Below, one piece after another: positions 29,970-40,322 of a stretch of DNA of 64,000 nt. Each line of letters begins with the position of its first letter. Positions within the stretch are counted from its first letter, which is position 1. The DNA lies in NCBI RefSeq assembly GCF_002582035.1, contig NZ_NUQE01000045.1:1-64000 (forward strand). The letters run 5' to 3'. Source of the stretch: Bacillus pseudomycoides (GTDB taxonomy: Bacteria > Bacillota > Bacilli > Bacillales > Bacillaceae_G). The translations under genes were made by a program, and so were the position numbers. A model generated the notes under the pieces. That model was not told where the DNA came from. It was given only the letters and a program-made list of their open reading frames with translations, and made no database searches.

Positions 29970-31328
29970 ATGAAAGAAACCACGTCGATTTCACAAAAAA
30001 TAAAGCAATTTATCTTATTATTTTTTCCTATATTCGTTACACAAATGTCATTATTTTCAATGAGTTTTTTCGATACTATGATGTCAGGACATGCAAGTGC
30101 CACTGATTTAGCTGGAGTTGCAATTGGAACAAGTATATGGATTCCAATTAGTACAGGATTAACAGGTATTTTAATGGCAACAACTCCTATTGTCGCTCAC
30201 CTTGTCGGTTCCAAACAAAAAGAAAATGTATCTCATATTGTGACACAAGCCGTATACTTAGCAATATTAGTCAGTGTTATTGTTATAATAATTGGATTTC
30301 TTGTAGTTTCACCAATTTTACATGCCATGCATTTAGAGAAACATGTAGCTCAAATTGCAGCTCAATTTTTAAGCATTATCGCATTTGGTATCATTCCGTT
30401 ATTTGTATATACAGTACTCCGCTGTTTTATTGATGCCTTAGGAAAAACACGCACATCAATGATTATCACTTTACTATCTTTACCGATTAATATCATTTTG
30501 AACTATGTGTTTATTTTTGGTCATTTCGGTTTCCCTAAACTCGGAGGAGTCGGAGCTGCGATTGCCTCAACAACTACATATTGGTGTATTTTACTGATCA
30601 CGATTATCATTATTCGTACGAAAGAGCCTTTCTCTTCTTATGGTGTCTTTCAACGTTTGTATCGCCTCTCTCTATCAAGCTGGAAGGAATTATTAAAACT
30701 TGGTGTACCAATTGGATTTGCGATTTTTTTTGAAACAAGTATTTTTGCTGCTGTTACATTATTTATGAGTAATTTTAATACAACAACCATTGCCGCTCAC
30801 CAAGCTGCGATGAACTTCGCATCTCTTTTATATATGACACCACTCAGTTTATCGATGACAATGACAATTTCTGTCGGATTTGAAGTCGGCGCTTCCCGTT
30901 ATAAAGATGCCAAGCACTATAGCTTTATTGGTATTGGATTAGCACTAGCTTTCGCATTGTTATATTCTATCTTATTGTTTTTATTTGATGACAATATTGC
31001 TTCTATTTATACAAATGATTCTGCAGTACACGACTTAACGAAACAATTTCTCGTGTTTGCGATTTTATTCCAATTTTCTGACGCCATTGCAACACCAGTA
31101 CAAGGTGCACTTCGCGGTTATAAAGATGTAAATGTAGCACTTGTTATGACACTAGTTGCATATTGGATAATAGGTCTCCCTCTCGGTTATACACTTGCAA
31201 CATATACAACTTTGGCTGCAAAGGGGTATTGGATTGGTCTAATTTTAGGATTAGCTTTCGGTGCAATCTTTTTACTCGCTCGTCTATTTCAAGTACAGCA
31301 AAAATATATTACATTAAAAAGCCGCTAA
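29970..31328 (+). CDS. MATE-family efflux transporter
   Basis: A 452-residue, 12-helix multidrug/Na+ antiporter-like exporter: two homologous halves, [28 protein letters not shown] in helix 1-2 and the matching [14 protein letters not shown] in the second half. The ATG at 29970 follows AAAGGAGTC; the open frame begins nine codons earlier. Monocistronic with a terminator overlapping its stop. Confidence 0.9.
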   Translation: MKETTSISQKIKQFILLFFPIFVTQMSLFSMSFFDTMMSGHASATDLAGVAIGTSIWIPISTGLTGILMATTPIVAHLVGSKQKENVSHIVTQAVYLAILVSVIVIIIGFLVVSPILHAMHLEKHVAQIAAQFLSIIAFGIIPLFVYTVLRCFIDALGKTRTSMIITLLSLPINIILNYVFIFGHFGFPKLGGVGAAIASTTTYWCILLITIIIIRTKEPFSSYGVFQRLYRLSLSSWKELLKLGVPIGFAIFFETSIFAAVTLFMSNFNTTTIAAHQAAMNFASLLYMTPLSLSMTMTISVGFEVGASRYKDAKHYSFIGIGLALAFALLYSILLFLFDDNIASIYTNDSAVHDLTKQFLVFAILFQFSDAIATPVQGALRGYKDVNVALVMTLVAYWIIGLPLGYTLATYTTLAAKGYWIGLILGLAFGAIFLLARLFQVQQKYITLKSR

Positions 31329-31342
31329 ATAGCGGCTTTTTT
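31315..31342 (+). terminator. MATE gene terminator
   Basis: AAAAAGCCGCT-AAAT-AGCGGCTTTTTT overlapping the stop codon. Confidence 0.85.
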
Positions 31343-31445
31343 ACATATCCTTAATATTTTTTATACAAATAAAAAAGTAATAGGATTCCTTATAAAAGAA
31401 AGCTATAATAAATTTTGATATTTACATAAAGGAGACTAATTTAAT

Positions 31446-31964
31446 ATGAGGAAGATTGTGATTGCACTATTATTATTCTTTTCTTCTATGCTTCCTGTTA
31501 AGACAGCTGATGCAGAGACATATCAGCAAGAACATCTGTTAATTGTCAATGTAGCGACGAATAAGATGGCATATTATGAAAAAGGTAAATTTGTAAAAGA
31601 GTTTACAGTTGCTACCGGAAAAAGCAGCACACCAACACCCCTAGGAAAATATAATATTGTCAACAAAATTAAAAATCGGCCCTACTATGCCAAAAATATT
31701 CCTGGCGGTGATTCACGCAACCCATTAGGAGATCGCTGGCTCGGTCTGGATCTTAAAGGAACGAAAGGAACAACATATGCCATTCACGGAACTAATAATG
31801 CAAGCGCTATCGGAAAATGGACAACACTCGGTTGCGTTCGCATGTATAATAATGACGTACATTGGCTATTTGATCGTGTTCCTGTCAAAACAACTGTAAT
31901 CATCACAAATCAAAAAACAACATATAAAGCAGTTGCTGCTACATATGGATTCAAACTCACATAA
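31446..31964 (+). CDS. Secreted L,D-transpeptidase (YkuD domain)
   Basis: A 172-residue protein with a signal peptide (MRKIVIALLLFFSSMLPVK, cleavage near residue 22) and a YkuD catalytic domain from about 30 to 155. The catalytic motif reads HGTNNASAIGKWTTLGCVRM, with the nucleophilic Cys in LGCVRM and the conserved His. It would make 3-3 cross-links or attach proteins to peptidoglycan outside the membrane. There is no LysM domain. RBS AAAGGAGAC. Confidence 0.9.
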   Translation: MRKIVIALLLFFSSMLPVKTADAETYQQEHLLIVNVATNKMAYYEKGKFVKEFTVATGKSSTPTPLGKYNIVNKIKNRPYYAKNIPGGDSRNPLGDRWLGLDLKGTKGTTYAIHGTNNASAIGKWTTLGCVRMYNNDVHWLFDRVPVKTTVIITNQKTTYKAVAATYGFKLT

Positions 31965-31978
31965 TGTTTTTTTGGGAG

Positions 31979-32010
31979 AAAAGGTTCTTTAAGTAAGAAC
32001 ACCTTTTTTT
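31979..32010 (+). terminator. L,D-transpeptidase terminator
   Basis: AAAAGGTTCTT-TAAGT-AAGAACACCTTTTTTT shortly after the stop. Confidence 0.8.
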
Positions 32011-32163
32011 CCTACAAGATATATATAAAACACACTATAATAGGATATCTATATATAAACCACAAATTTGTAATATCTCCCAGAAATAAATTCCCCACTA
32101 TTTTTATAGAAGCACTTTTTTCATTTCATGTATAACACAAGGAAAAGGTTGGATTTTCAACAA

Positions 32164-32443
32164 AAGAAAGGAATTTCAATTAATTGCAAAAGGAAATGTA
32201 TCTGCAGCTATGTCAATTGGCGGAAAATTACTTGGCCTTTCGTTTATAGTTGAGGCAACCATCGCTCAGTCTGTTTCACTCATCGATATGATCATTTGGA
32301 GTGCTATCGGTATCGTAACGCAAATTATCGCTTTTTACATTACAGAACTTGTTACAATGTGCTTCCGTATTAAACAAGCAATTGAAGAAGATAATCGTGC
32401 TACCGGACTTATGATTCTTCTATTATACATATCTATCAGCTAA
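32164..32443 (+). pseudogene. Decayed DUF350 (UPF0719) membrane protein gene
   Basis: The frame KEFQLIAKGNVSAAMSIGGKLLGLSFIVEATIAQSVSLIDMIIW...ITELVTMCFRIKQAIEEDNRATGLMI matches DUF350 proteins, which are ~130 residues. Here the N-terminal helix and start codon are missing (no RBS, first Met is in the middle of the conserved region) and the C-terminus ends early at LLLYISIS instead of the last helix. The first usable Met would give 77 residues. I call it a truncated remnant. Confidence 0.7.
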
Positions 32444-32505
32444 GTTCTTACTCAGTGCTTAACATACTAAGAGTATATTTCTTCCTTATAACGTGCAATA
32501 TATCA

Positions 32506-32590
32506 ATAAAGTGAAACTTCCATCAGTGGGGGTTTTTCTTCATCCCCCACTGATGGAAAGCCCACCCAATCGGGCTTTTACGGGGTTAAA
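32506..32590 (-). repeat. bcr1-family repeat, one half
   Basis: ATAAAGTGAAACTTCC, hairpin CATCAGTGGGGG/CCCCCACTGATG, then AATCGGGCTTTTACGGGG; the other half is missing. Confidence 0.75.
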
Positions 32591-32610
32591 AACATAAAGG
32601 AGTTGCAACA

Positions 32611-32787
32611 GTGGACGAAAAGGAAGAACAACAATCTTATCAAGAAGAGTTTGCACCGGAAATTTCACCTGGTTATCGTCAAGATGTACATAAACCACCT
32701 CGTTATTCTAACATGACGTTTTTAGTCGGTATTGCCATTTTTGGAGCTGTACTGCTATTACTTATTACTTTCGTATATTTTAGATAA
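32611..32787 (+). CDS. Small single-pass membrane protein (58 aa)
   Basis: Begins at GTG 32611 with AAAGGAGTTG upstream: an acidic N-terminal half (VDEKEEQQSYQEEFAPEISP) and one C-terminal helix MTFLVGIAIFGAVLLLLITF. The EEFAPEISPG element resembles EEYAAEIAPNG of the 25014 gene, suggesting a shared docking motif or common origin. No family recognised. It starts soon after a half bcr1 and is followed 18 bases later by another small gene, so they may form an operon. Confidence 0.6.
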   Translation: MDEKEEQQSYQEEFAPEISPGYRQDVHKPPRYSNMTFLVGIAIFGAVLLLLITFVYFR

Positions 32788-32805
32788 AAGAAAGGATGAA
32801 TTCAT

Positions 32806-32955
32806 ATGAATAATAACTCAGCAAGTTCAAGCAAACGAGTTATAAAAACACAAAAAGGATACGCTGGAGACTCTTTAGACAAACATAGAGCTATCGAAAA
32901 TGCGAATCTTGATTTGAGTAAAAAGGAGATACAGCAACAAAACGAGAATTTATAA
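32806..32955 (+). CDS. Small hydrophilic protein (49 aa), unknown
   Basis: Starts MNNNSASSSKRVIKTQKGYA and ends IQQQNENL; Ser, Asn, Lys and Gln rich with no hydrophobic segment. AAAGGATG precedes the ATG by nine bases. Resembles small spore proteins in composition only. The TAA stop lies at the ATAAT boundary of a diverged bcr1. Confidence 0.55.
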   Translation: MNNNSASSSKRVIKTQKGYAGDSLDKHRAIENANLDLSKKEIQQQNENL

Positions 32956-33078
32956 TAGTAAAACTTCTATCAACGGGGAGTTTCTTCATCCTTCACTAAT
33001 AGTTCATTGAACTAATCTGATTTGTTCACCTACTCGATCTTGAGATGGGGTGCTTACTGCCCATTAATGCAGGATAAA
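32952..33078 (-). repeat. Diverged bcr1-family repeat
   Basis: ATAATAGTAAAACTTCTATC, AACGGGGAGTTTCTTCATCC, AGTTCATTGAACTAATC, CTCGATCTTGAGATGGGGTG, CTTACTGCCC and AATGCAGGATAAA occur in bcr1 order with part of the middle missing. Confidence 0.7.
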
Positions 33079-33079
33079 A

Positions 33080-33108
33080 GAAATCCCTAGTTAGGGATTT
33101 CTTTTCTA
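33080..33108 (+). terminator. Terminator of the two small genes
   Basis: AGAAATCCCTA and TAGGGATTTCT form a stem followed by TTTCT, directly after the bcr1 copy. Confidence 0.7.
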
Positions 33109-33135
33109 TTATAACTAAACGAAAGAGGCGAAAAA

Positions 33136-34050
33136 ATGACATACTATATGCAATACATTCGAAAAACACTCCCGAATTTGCCTATCCATTCCTTTCATCA
33201 AGATGAAAGCGGTTGGGATAATATTGCTATTATAATAAATGATGAATGGTTATTTCGATTTCCCAGAAAAGTCGAATACGCGAAAAAAATCCCTCGTGAA
33301 AAACAATTATATGAGGTACTGTCCCCTATGCTGCAAACACAACAAATAGAAGTACCGAATTATCATATTCTATACGAAAATAAAACAGATACAATCCCTG
33401 TTTGCAGTTACTATAAAATGATTCATGGTAAACCATTCAAACCATCTTACTTACATAATCTCTCAATTAATGAAAAAACAAAAATTGTTACACAACTTGC
33501 ATCATTTCTTGCTGCTTTTCATACAGTTCCTATTACACTTGCAAAAGAGTGGGGATTTCAGGTTGAACAAACAGCTGAATATTGGAAGAAACTATATATG
33601 AAACTAAAACATTATCTGTTTACTACACTTTCAATAGAAGAAACTGATCGATTAAATACACTATTTCAAACATTTTTAGAGCAATTATATACAAGCTCCT
33701 CCTCTCAAACAGTTATTCATGCCGACTTAACACATAATCATATTCTATTTCATCCCCACATAAAGCAGCTTGCCGGCATAATTGATATAGGAGACGCACA
33801 AATTGGTGATCCCGCATTTGATTTTGCTGGATTATACGCTGATTACGGCCATACCTTTACATTAGAAGTATACGAGGAATATACTGCTTTAACCAATAGG
33901 AAGGATCCAACATTTTTTGAACGAATCATTTCCTTTTATCAATATAGTCCTATACTGCATGACCTTGTATATGGTTTTGAAACAAATGATACAAAGGCAA
34001 TTGAAGCAAATCAACAAAAATTGTTACACGTTTTAAAGGGAATGCGCTAA
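33136..34050 (+). CDS. Aminoglycoside phosphotransferase (APH)-fold kinase
   Basis: A 304-residue kinase-like protein. ATP-site features are INDEWLFRFPRK (Lys/Arg region), the catalytic loop VIHADLTHNHILF (around 196-208) and the metal motif IDIGDAQIGDPAFDFAGL (around 218-235). True resistance enzymes, MTR kinase, and many unassigned Bacillus kinases share this layout, so antibiotic resistance should not be inferred. Nearest drug target is unknown. RBS AAAGAGGCG. Confidence 0.8.
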   Translation: MTYYMQYIRKTLPNLPIHSFHQDESGWDNIAIIINDEWLFRFPRKVEYAKKIPREKQLYEVLSPMLQTQQIEVPNYHILYENKTDTIPVCSYYKMIHGKPFKPSYLHNLSINEKTKIVTQLASFLAAFHTVPITLAKEWGFQVEQTAEYWKKLYMKLKHYLFTTLSIEETDRLNTLFQTFLEQLYTSSSSQTVIHADLTHNHILFHPHIKQLAGIIDIGDAQIGDPAFDFAGLYADYGHTFTLEVYEEYTALTNRKDPTFFERIISFYQYSPILHDLVYGFETNDTKAIEANQQKLLHVLKGMR

Positions 34051-34062
34051 ACGCTTTCCCTT
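34035..34062 (+). terminator. APH-fold gene terminator
   Basis: AAGGGAATGCG pairs with CGCTTTCCCTT, overlapping the stop codon; a T-rich tail follows. Confidence 0.6.
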
Positions 34063-34158
34063 AATTTCTTTTCTTCAAATCCCATTATTTTAATCGAGGG
34101 TTTCCCCCTGTACTTACTCCGCCTCGCTCTCATCATTAAGAAAGATAGTTTGCAAACT

Positions 34159-34340
34159 CTATACCAAAACGAAAGCACTCTTCAGTATTTCATCTTCTGG
34201 CGTTGATTCTACTTTTAATCCTTTCAAATACAACATAATTTTTTTAAAAAATTGATGAAAAGATACAAGCTTGTCCGGAAGACATACATATATTATAAAT
34301 GAGCATAGTTCTTTCTTAACCCTCTCAAACGGAAAGAAAT
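34159..34340 (-). pseudogene. Possible leftover of a protein-coding gene
   Basis: A leftward frame without a start codon reads ...LPDKLVSFHQFFKKIMLYLKG, then LKVESTPEDEILKSAFVLV and TAG. Its codon use and composition look protein-like rather than random, resembling a C-terminal helical segment, but the 5' part is absent. No family is recognised. Confidence 0.3.
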
Positions 34341-34344
34341 AGAA

Positions 34345-34377
34345 GCAACTGCGATATTCGCAGTTGCCTTTTTTTAT
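34345..34377 (+). terminator. Rightward terminator
   Basis: GCAACTGCGA-tat-TCGCAGTTGC followed by C and seven T. No rightward gene ends near it apart from the kinase 300 bases upstream. Confidence 0.7.
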
Positions 34378-34439
34378 CCTAGCATATACTTAAAAAATTA
34401 AAGAGATTTCTCATGAAAAGACTTCCCATATGGACTGAA

Positions 34440-34494
34440 TTTATTCAACTAATCATAAGCGAGGACCGTAGCGCTGATGGAAGTTTCACTTTAT
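34440..34494 (+). repeat. Degraded bcr1-family end
   Basis: TTCAACTAATCATAAGC...GCTGATGGAAG and TTTCACTTTAT are the bcr1 right end with a broken hairpin. The TTTAT contains the stop codon of the amidohydrolase gene. Confidence 0.6.
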
Positions 34495-35669
34495 CGTTTC
34501 AATAGCTTCATTGCCGCTTGCAAAAATAATTGCGCGCCACGAATTAATGCCGTTTCATCCACATCAAATTTTGGATGATGATGCGGATAACAAGTATCTT
34601 TGTTTACATTTCCCGTTCCTAACTTTACAAAACACCCTGGAGCCTTTTGTAAGTATGCAGAAAAATCCTCACCTCCCATAGAAGGAGAAAGTGAGATAAT
34701 ACTTTCTTTTCCAAACAATTCAATGGCACTATCTTCTACTACCTTCGTTACATAGGAATCATTTATTACCGGATTGTATCCGTAACGATACGCATATGAG
34801 TACGTTGCATCATGCGCTGCTGTAATCCCCTTTACAATTTGTTCAATAATTTCTTTAGATTCTTGACGTAATGTATTCTCAAAACAACGCACCGTTCCTA
34901 CAATGGTTGCCGTCTCAGGAATAATATTATCTGCTGTTCCAGCATGAAATTGCGTAACCGATACCACCCTTTGTTCAAACGCATCCGTCCGTCTTGATAC
35001 AAGATGCTGCAGATTTGTAATAATTTGTGCACCAATTACAATAGGATCCACTGTTTGTTTCGGATGGGCAGCATGTCCTCCCTTTCCTTTAACTTCAATT
35101 GTAAATACATCCGGTGCTGCCATCATTGGTCCATAGGAAATTCCTATTTGTCCACTCTCTAGGCCTGACATTACATGAAGACCGATCACATAATCTACAC
35201 CATCCATAACTCCTGCTTCCACCATCTCTTGTCCTCCACCAGGGTATTGTTCCTCGGCATGTTGAAACAAAAGACGAATTTCTCCATCCCAGTCTTCATC
35301 ATATTTTACTAGCGCCTCGGCCACACCTAGCAAAATTGCTGTATGTGCATCATGACCGCAAGCATGCATAACCCCCGGTATAATAGATGCATATGGTTTC
35401 ATCGTTTGTTCCTGGATTGGAAGTGCATCTATATCTGCTCGAATCGCAATAATATTGCCTAAACCTTTTCCTTTTCGTCTTGCCATTACACTACATGTTG
35501 TTGGTCTTGTTAGGTCAAAATAAGAAAATGAATGTAAGGTGTCATATATAAACTGTGATGTATGTTTCTCTTGAAATGACAATTCAGGGTGCTGATGTAA
35601 ATAACGCCGCCACATTCGAATGTTTTCTTCAGAAAGATATAATAACCAATCTACTTGAGATGATTTCAT
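34491..35669 (-). CDS. M20-family amidohydrolase
   Basis: A 392-residue metallopeptidase-like hydrolase of the hippurate/N-acetyl-diaminopimelate/IAA-amino acid hydrolase group. Metal-binding features are IMHACGHDAHTAILLG (around 100-115), FQHAEEQYPGGGQEM (around 134-148) and MGGEDFSAYLQ (around 330); a dimerisation domain lies between. It cleaves N-acyl amino acids; the exact substrate is open. I prefer the ATG at 35669 (GGGAG nine bases upstream) to a TTG nine bases earlier. Confidence 0.9.
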   Translation of the reverse strand: MKSSQVDWLLYLSEENIRMWRRYLHQHPELSFQEKHTSQFIYDTLHSFSYFDLTRPTTCSVMARRKGKGLGNIIAIRADIDALPIQEQTMKPYASIIPGVMHACGHDAHTAILLGVAEALVKYDEDWDGEIRLLFQHAEEQYPGGGQEMVEAGVMDGVDYVIGLHVMSGLESGQIGISYGPMMAAPDVFTIEVKGKGGHAAHPKQTVDPIVIGAQIITNLQHLVSRRTDAFEQRVVSVTQFHAGTADNIIPETATIVGTVRCFENTLRQESKEIIEQIVKGITAAHDATYSYAYRYGYNPVINDSYVTKVVEDSAIELFGKESIISLSPSMGGEDFSAYLQKAPGCFVKLGTGNVNKDTCYPHHHPKFDVDETALIRGAQLFLQAAMKLLKR

Positions 35670-35921
35670 TCGTTTCAACTCCCTATTCTATTTTCAACAA
35701 CCTGACTCTATCATCATGACCGTATTCCTTTGTATATCAAGAGTTTACGTACTATTTTAGTTAGAGAAAATATAATCATGCCTCTTTCAAATGCAAAGGA
35801 ATTACAATTCTATCTGGAATGTAATATAATTGTTAAGTTAGGGATTTTCTTTTTTTATATTTAGTGCTACTATCAGAAAAGAGCCTTTTGATATTACAAT
35901 TTCCTAAAATGTGGAATCTCT

Positions 35922-35950
35922 TTGTTTTTCAAAGTGATGTAGGATATGAT
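35922..35950 (+). promoter_or_regulatory. Predicted dlt promoter
   Basis: TTGTTT (35922-35927), 17-base spacer, TATGAT (35945-35950), 38 bases before dltX. A second SigA-like pair, TTACAA-17-TATAAT, lies at 35802-35830. The operon could also use ECF sigma factors, which I cannot place. Confidence 0.5.
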
Positions 35951-35988
35951 ACTTACATACAGATACTATTTTATAGAGGGGGAAAGAC

Positions 35989-36135
35989 ATGAAAACATTA
36001 AAAGAAATATGGTCTCGACCACTCACTCAATGGATCGCAAAAACTTCTTATTACTTTGCGATTTTACTTGCTTTACTATGGTTGTATGGATTCCAAGATA
36101 CGAACACAAGTACATTTATTTACAATGAATTTTAG
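35989..36135 (+). CDS. dltX: DltX, teichoic acid D-alanylation small membrane protein
   Basis: A 48-residue membrane peptide: a basic amphipathic start, one helix SYYFAILLALLWLYGF (around 20-35) and the conserved C-terminal tail FIYNEF. In the current model DltX relays D-alanine with DltB/DltD outside the membrane, its C-terminal Tyr motif being essential. GAGGGGGAAAGAC is the RBS. It precedes dltA by 12 bases, as in other Firmicutes. Confidence 0.9.
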   Translation: MKTLKEIWSRPLTQWIAKTSYYFAILLALLWLYGFQDTNTSTFIYNEF

Positions 36136-36147
36136 GGTGGGAGCGTT

Positions 36148-37662
36148 ATGAAGTTATTAGAACAAATCGAAAAGTGGGCGGTTGAAACGCCTGACCAAAC
36201 CGCTTTCGTTTGGCGAGATGCGAAAATTACGTACAGACAATTAAAAGAAGACTCTGATGCATTAGCATATTGGATTTCTTCACAATATGAAAATGACCGT
36301 TCGCCAATTATGGTATACGGACATATGCAACCAGAAATGATTGTTTGTTTCTTAGGGTGTGTCAAAGCTGGGCATGCATATATTCCAGTAGATGTATCCA
36401 TTCCAGTTGATCGTGTGCTACGTATTGCAGAAAGTTCTGGTGCAAAGCTACTTTTATCTCCAACAGATGTCACAGTGGCTGATTTACCGGTTCAGATTGT
36501 TGACGGAAAGAAATTAGAAGATATTCTTCTTACTCATAAAGGGAATATAGCAAATCCTGAATATGCAGTAAATGATGAAGAAAACTTCTACATCATTTAC
36601 ACATCAGGAAGTACAGGAAATCCAAAAGGTGTACAAATTACGTATAATTGTCTTGTAAGCTTCACAAAATGGACAATTGAAGATTTCAACTTACAAACAG
36701 GACAAGTCTTTTTAAACCAAGCACCATTCTCATTTGACTTATCTGTTATGGACATTTATCCATCATTAGTAACAGGCGGTACACTATGGGCAATTGATAA
36801 AGATATGATTGCACGTCCAAAAGATTTATTTGCTTCTTTAGAGCAATCAAATATACATGTTTGGACATCTACGCCATCCTTTGCAGAAATGTGTTTAATG
36901 GAACCATCTTTCTCAGAAGGTATGCTTCCAAACATGAAAACATTCTTATTCTGCGGTGAAGTATTATCTAATGATGTTGCAAGAAAACTATTAGAGCGCT
37001 TTCCAAAAGCTACTATTATGAATACATATGGACCAACAGAAGCAACTGTTGCTGTAACTGGTATTCATGTAACAAACGAAGTAATAGATAAATACCAATC
37101 ACTTCCAGTCGGTTACTGTAAATCGGATTGCCGTATCATCATTATGAAAGAGGATGGTACTGTTGCAGCTGATGGTGAAAAAGGTGAAATCGTAATCGTA
37201 GGTCCGAGTGTAAGTGTTGGATACTTAGGAAGCCCTGAATTAACAGAAAAAGCATTTACTGTTATTGACGGCGAACGTGCTTACAAAACAGGTGACGCTG
37301 GTTATTTAGAAAATGGACTTCTTTTCTATAATGGTCGTCTTGATTTCCAAATTAAACTACATGGTTATCGTATGGAATTAGAAGAAATTGAACATCACCT
37401 TCGTTCATGTTCGTATGTGGAAGCTGCTGTAGTACTTCCAATTAAAAAAGGTGAAAAATACGACTACTTATTAGCGGTTGTTGTTCCAGGTGAACATTCT
37501 TTTGAAAAAGAATTCAAATTAACATCTGCGATTAAAAAGGAACTCAATGAACGATTACCGAATTACATGATTCCACGAAAATTCATGTATCAACCTTCGA
37601 TTCCAATGACACCAAATGGAAAAGTAGATCGTAAAAAATTATTGAGTGAGGTTACAGCATGA
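36148..37662 (+). CDS. dltA: D-alanine--D-alanyl carrier protein ligase
   Basis: A 504-residue adenylation enzyme activating D-alanine and loading it on DltC. The P-loop is [13 protein letters not shown] (around 150-163); A5-A8 motifs [23 protein letters not shown] and [20 protein letters not shown] follow, and A10 [10 protein letters not shown] carries the catalytic Lys. Cytoplasmic. It overlaps dltB by four bases. Confidence 0.96.
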   Translation: MKLLEQIEKWAVETPDQTAFVWRDAKITYRQLKEDSDALAYWISSQYENDRSPIMVYGHMQPEMIVCFLGCVKAGHAYIPVDVSIPVDRVLRIAESSGAKLLLSPTDVTVADLPVQIVDGKKLEDILLTHKGNIANPEYAVNDEENFYIIYTSGSTGNPKGVQITYNCLVSFTKWTIEDFNLQTGQVFLNQAPFSFDLSVMDIYPSLVTGGTLWAIDKDMIARPKDLFASLEQSNIHVWTSTPSFAEMCLMEPSFSEGMLPNMKTFLFCGEVLSNDVARKLLERFPKATIMNTYGPTEATVAVTGIHVTNEVIDKYQSLPVGYCKSDCRIIIMKEDGTVAADGEKGEIVIVGPSVSVGYLGSPELTEKAFTVIDGERAYKTGDAGYLENGLLFYNGRLDFQIKLHGYRMELEEIEHHLRSCSYVEAAVVLPIKKGEKYDYLLAVVVPGEHSFEKEFKLTSAIKKELNERLPNYMIPRKFMYQPSIPMTPNGKVDRKKLLSEVTA

Positions 37663-38816
37663 CCCCATATGCATCATTTTATTTTTTCGTGATTGTGGGC
37701 ATTTTGCTTATCCCTACCATCATTGCTGGGTTTCAAGGGAAAATGCTACGCAAATATAATGCAGTTGTTACACTTATTATGCTGGCGATTATCTTCTCTG
37801 ATAAACCAAAACAAGCTGTTGCATTAGCAATATTTGCAATTTGGCAATTTATTTTGGTTAAGGGTTATTTAGCATTACGACAACGTAATAACAAAACAAG
37901 TATCTTTTGCACTGCTGTTATTTTATCAATTTTACCGCTTGTCTTAGTAAAAATCGCACCTGTTGTACCCACTTTTAAATTAGTTGCCTTTCTTGGTATA
38001 TCATACGTAACATTTAGAGCGGTACAAATGATATTTGAAATTCGTGATGGGCTTATTAAAGAAGTTTCACTATTTAAGTTTTGGGAGTTTCTTCTATTCT
38101 TCCCAGCGATTTCAACAGGTCCGATTGATCGGTATCGTCGATTCCAAAAAGATGTGGAGAATCCACCATCAGGTGATGAATATAAGGAAATGCTTTATAC
38201 GGGAATCAATCGTATTTTCCAAGGATTTCTTTACAAATTTATTATTGCGTATTTAATTAAAACTTATATTTGGGATGCAGCAATTTCTAAACAAGATACA
38301 TTTCTTTCATTTATGACTGATATGTACTCGTATAGTTTATATCTATTCTTTGACTTTGCAGGATATAGCGCATTCGTAATTGGTGTAAGTTATATGATGG
38401 GTATTAAAACGCCTGAGAACTTTAACAAGCCTTTTTTAAGTCGTAATATTAAGGACTTCTGGAACCGCTGGCACATGAGCTTATCATTTTGGTTCCGCGA
38501 CTTTATTTATATGCGCTTTGTCTTTTTTGCGACAAAGAAAAAACTAATTAAAAACCGTTATACAATTTCTTATATCGGTGCATTTTTAAACTTTGGAATT
38601 ATGGGAATTTGGCATGGACTAACGTGGTATTATATTACGTATGGCTTATATCATGCAATTTTGTTTATTGCGTTTGATATTTTTGAACGAAAGAACAAAA
38701 AACATAAGTTTTGGCCAAATAATAAATTCACACATGCCCTTGGAATTATCATTACATTCCACTTCGTTTGTTTCGGTCTCCTACTCTTCTCAGGTAACCT
38801 AGGCAGACACTTTTAG
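37659..38816 (+). CDS. dltB: D-alanyl transfer protein, MBOAT family
   Basis: A 385-residue multipass O-acyltransferase that takes D-alanine from DltC across the membrane. MBOAT hallmarks are [33 protein letters not shown] and the catalytic His in [15 protein letters not shown] overlap with dltA indicates coupling. The C-terminus (FSGNLGRHF) ends close to the usual length. Confidence 0.95.
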   Translation: MTPYASFYFFVIVGILLIPTIIAGFQGKMLRKYNAVVTLIMLAIIFSDKPKQAVALAIFAIWQFILVKGYLALRQRNNKTSIFCTAVILSILPLVLVKIAPVVPTFKLVAFLGISYVTFRAVQMIFEIRDGLIKEVSLFKFWEFLLFFPAISTGPIDRYRRFQKDVENPPSGDEYKEMLYTGINRIFQGFLYKFIIAYLIKTYIWDAAISKQDTFLSFMTDMYSYSLYLFFDFAGYSAFVIGVSYMMGIKTPENFNKPFLSRNIKDFWNRWHMSLSFWFRDFIYMRFVFFATKKKLIKNRYTISYIGAFLNFGIMGIWHGLTWYYITYGLYHAILFIAFDIFERKNKKHKFWPNNKFTHALGIIITFHFVCFGLLLFSGNLGRHF

Positions 38817-38874
38817 TTAAAAACTTCTTAGGAAGTTACACATAATACATTATGGATATAAAGGAGAATACACA

Positions 38875-39114
38875 ATGGCTGAATTTAAAGATCAAGTATT
38901 AGATATTTTAGAAGAAGTATGTGAAAATGATATTGTAAAAGAAAATACAGATGTACAATTATTTGAAGAAGGTATTCTTGATTCTTTCGGTACAGTATCT
39001 TTATTAGTAGAACTTCAAGAACGTTTAGGTATTGAAGTATCTATTTCTGACTTTGATCGTGACGAATGGGCAACGCCAAACATGATCGTTAAGAAACTGG
39101 AAGATATGCGATGA
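38875..39114 (+). CDS. dltC: D-alanyl carrier protein
   Basis: A 79-residue acidic acyl-carrier-type protein. Ser37 in [16 protein letters not shown] receives 4'-phosphopantetheine. It starts 58 bases after dltB with AAAGGAGAATACACA and overlaps dltD by four bases. Confidence 0.96.
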   Translation: MAEFKDQVLDILEEVCENDIVKENTDVQLFEEGILDSFGTVSLLVELQERLGIEVSISDFDRDEWATPNMIVKKLEDMR

Positions 39115-40286
39115 AAAAACCAACGTTTGGCCCGATGCTTCTAGCATTAGCTCTTTTTTGCGTGGTGTTATTTATCCCATCACGCTTCCTCTTACCACTT
39201 ATCGGGGAGCAAAAGGTCAACGATGCCGCAACATCTTTAAATAAAGAAATGTTCCAGGGCATTGCACTGCAACAAAAAGCGCTAGAAGATCCAAAATACC
39301 TTCCGATGTACGGTTCATCGGAATTTTCTCGGTTAGATGCATATCATCCATCTAACTACTTTAAGGTGAAAAATGAAGAATTTACTCCATTTCTTATCGG
39401 TCGTGGTGGAACACAAAGTCTTACTCATGTGTTAAATCTAGCATCGTCAATGGATCAGTTAAAAGATCGCAAAATTGTCTTCGTCCTTTCACCGCAATGG
39501 TTTGAAAAACAAGGGTTAGACGAAGTTCATTTTGCGCCAAACTATTCATCTCAACAAGCGTACCATCTTATCTTTAACGATGAATTAAAGCCTGAAATGA
39601 AAAAACAAATTGCAAACCGCTTATTAAGTTATGAAATTGTTCGTAAAGATAAACTCCTAAAAACTTCTTTAGAAGGAATTGTATATGACGATACAAAACA
39701 TAACGTGAAAGCAGCGGTAGCAAAACCATTTGCATACGTATACCGTAACATTCTAGATCGTAAAGATTTAGTTGCATCAATATTTGATATTAAACCGCGA
39801 AAAACACATACAGATTCTGAATTAAAATCCCTTGCTTGGAACGATATTCGTAGTCATGCAGAAAAAACTGGTGCAGCGGAATCTCAAACGAATCCATTCG
39901 GTATTGAAGATCGCTACTATGACCAAAAGATTAAGGATAAATTAAAACGTCTAAAAGGATATCGAGCAAATGAATCATTCGAGGAATCGCCAGAATATGA
40001 TGATTTCCAATTAGTTTTAGACATTCTAAAACAATCGGGCGCAAAACCATTATTCATTTCTGTTCCGGTTAATGGTCCATGGTATGATTATGCTGGATTC
40101 CCGAAAGAACGACGTGATGTGTACTATAAAAAGATAAATGACCAAATTAAAAAAGCTGGATTCCCAGTTGCAGATTTTTCAAGCCATGAATATGATAAGT
40201 ATTTCTTAAAAGATACGATGCATTTAGGTTGGAAAGGCTGGGTATATGTCGACGAGGCAATTCAGCAATTTTATGAAAATAGCTAA
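39111..40286 (+). CDS. dltD: DltD, lipoteichoic acid D-alanyl esterase/transferase
   Basis: A 391-residue extracytoplasmic SGNH-like protein anchored by an N-terminal helix (residues ~8-28). [19 protein letters not shown] (around 65-83) holds the nucleophile Ser; [15 protein letters not shown] near the C-terminus holds the Asp-His pair. It completes D-alanine transfer onto teichoic acid. Last gene of the operon. Confidence 0.95.
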   Translation: MKKPTFGPMLLALALFCVVLFIPSRFLLPLIGEQKVNDAATSLNKEMFQGIALQQKALEDPKYLPMYGSSEFSRLDAYHPSNYFKVKNEEFTPFLIGRGGTQSLTHVLNLASSMDQLKDRKIVFVLSPQWFEKQGLDEVHFAPNYSSQQAYHLIFNDELKPEMKKQIANRLLSYEIVRKDKLLKTSLEGIVYDDTKHNVKAAVAKPFAYVYRNILDRKDLVASIFDIKPRKTHTDSELKSLAWNDIRSHAEKTGAAESQTNPFGIEDRYYDQKIKDKLKRLKGYRANESFEESPEYDDFQLVLDILKQSGAKPLFISVPVNGPWYDYAGFPKERRDVYYKKINDQIKKAGFPVADFSSHEYDKYFLKDTMHLGWKGWVYVDEAIQQFYENS

Positions 40287-40322
40287 AAAAGAACGCTTGA
40301 ATTTTCAAGCGTTCTTTTTTTA
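40284..40322. terminator. dlt operon terminator
   Basis: AAAAAAGAACGCTTGAA-ttt-TCAAGCGTTCTTTTTTT, a long perfect stem between convergent genes. Confidence 0.9.

Noticed and set aside
33136-34050. Aminoglycoside resistance gene
   Set aside because: The fold is APH-like but the family is broad, and nothing ties it to drug inactivation.
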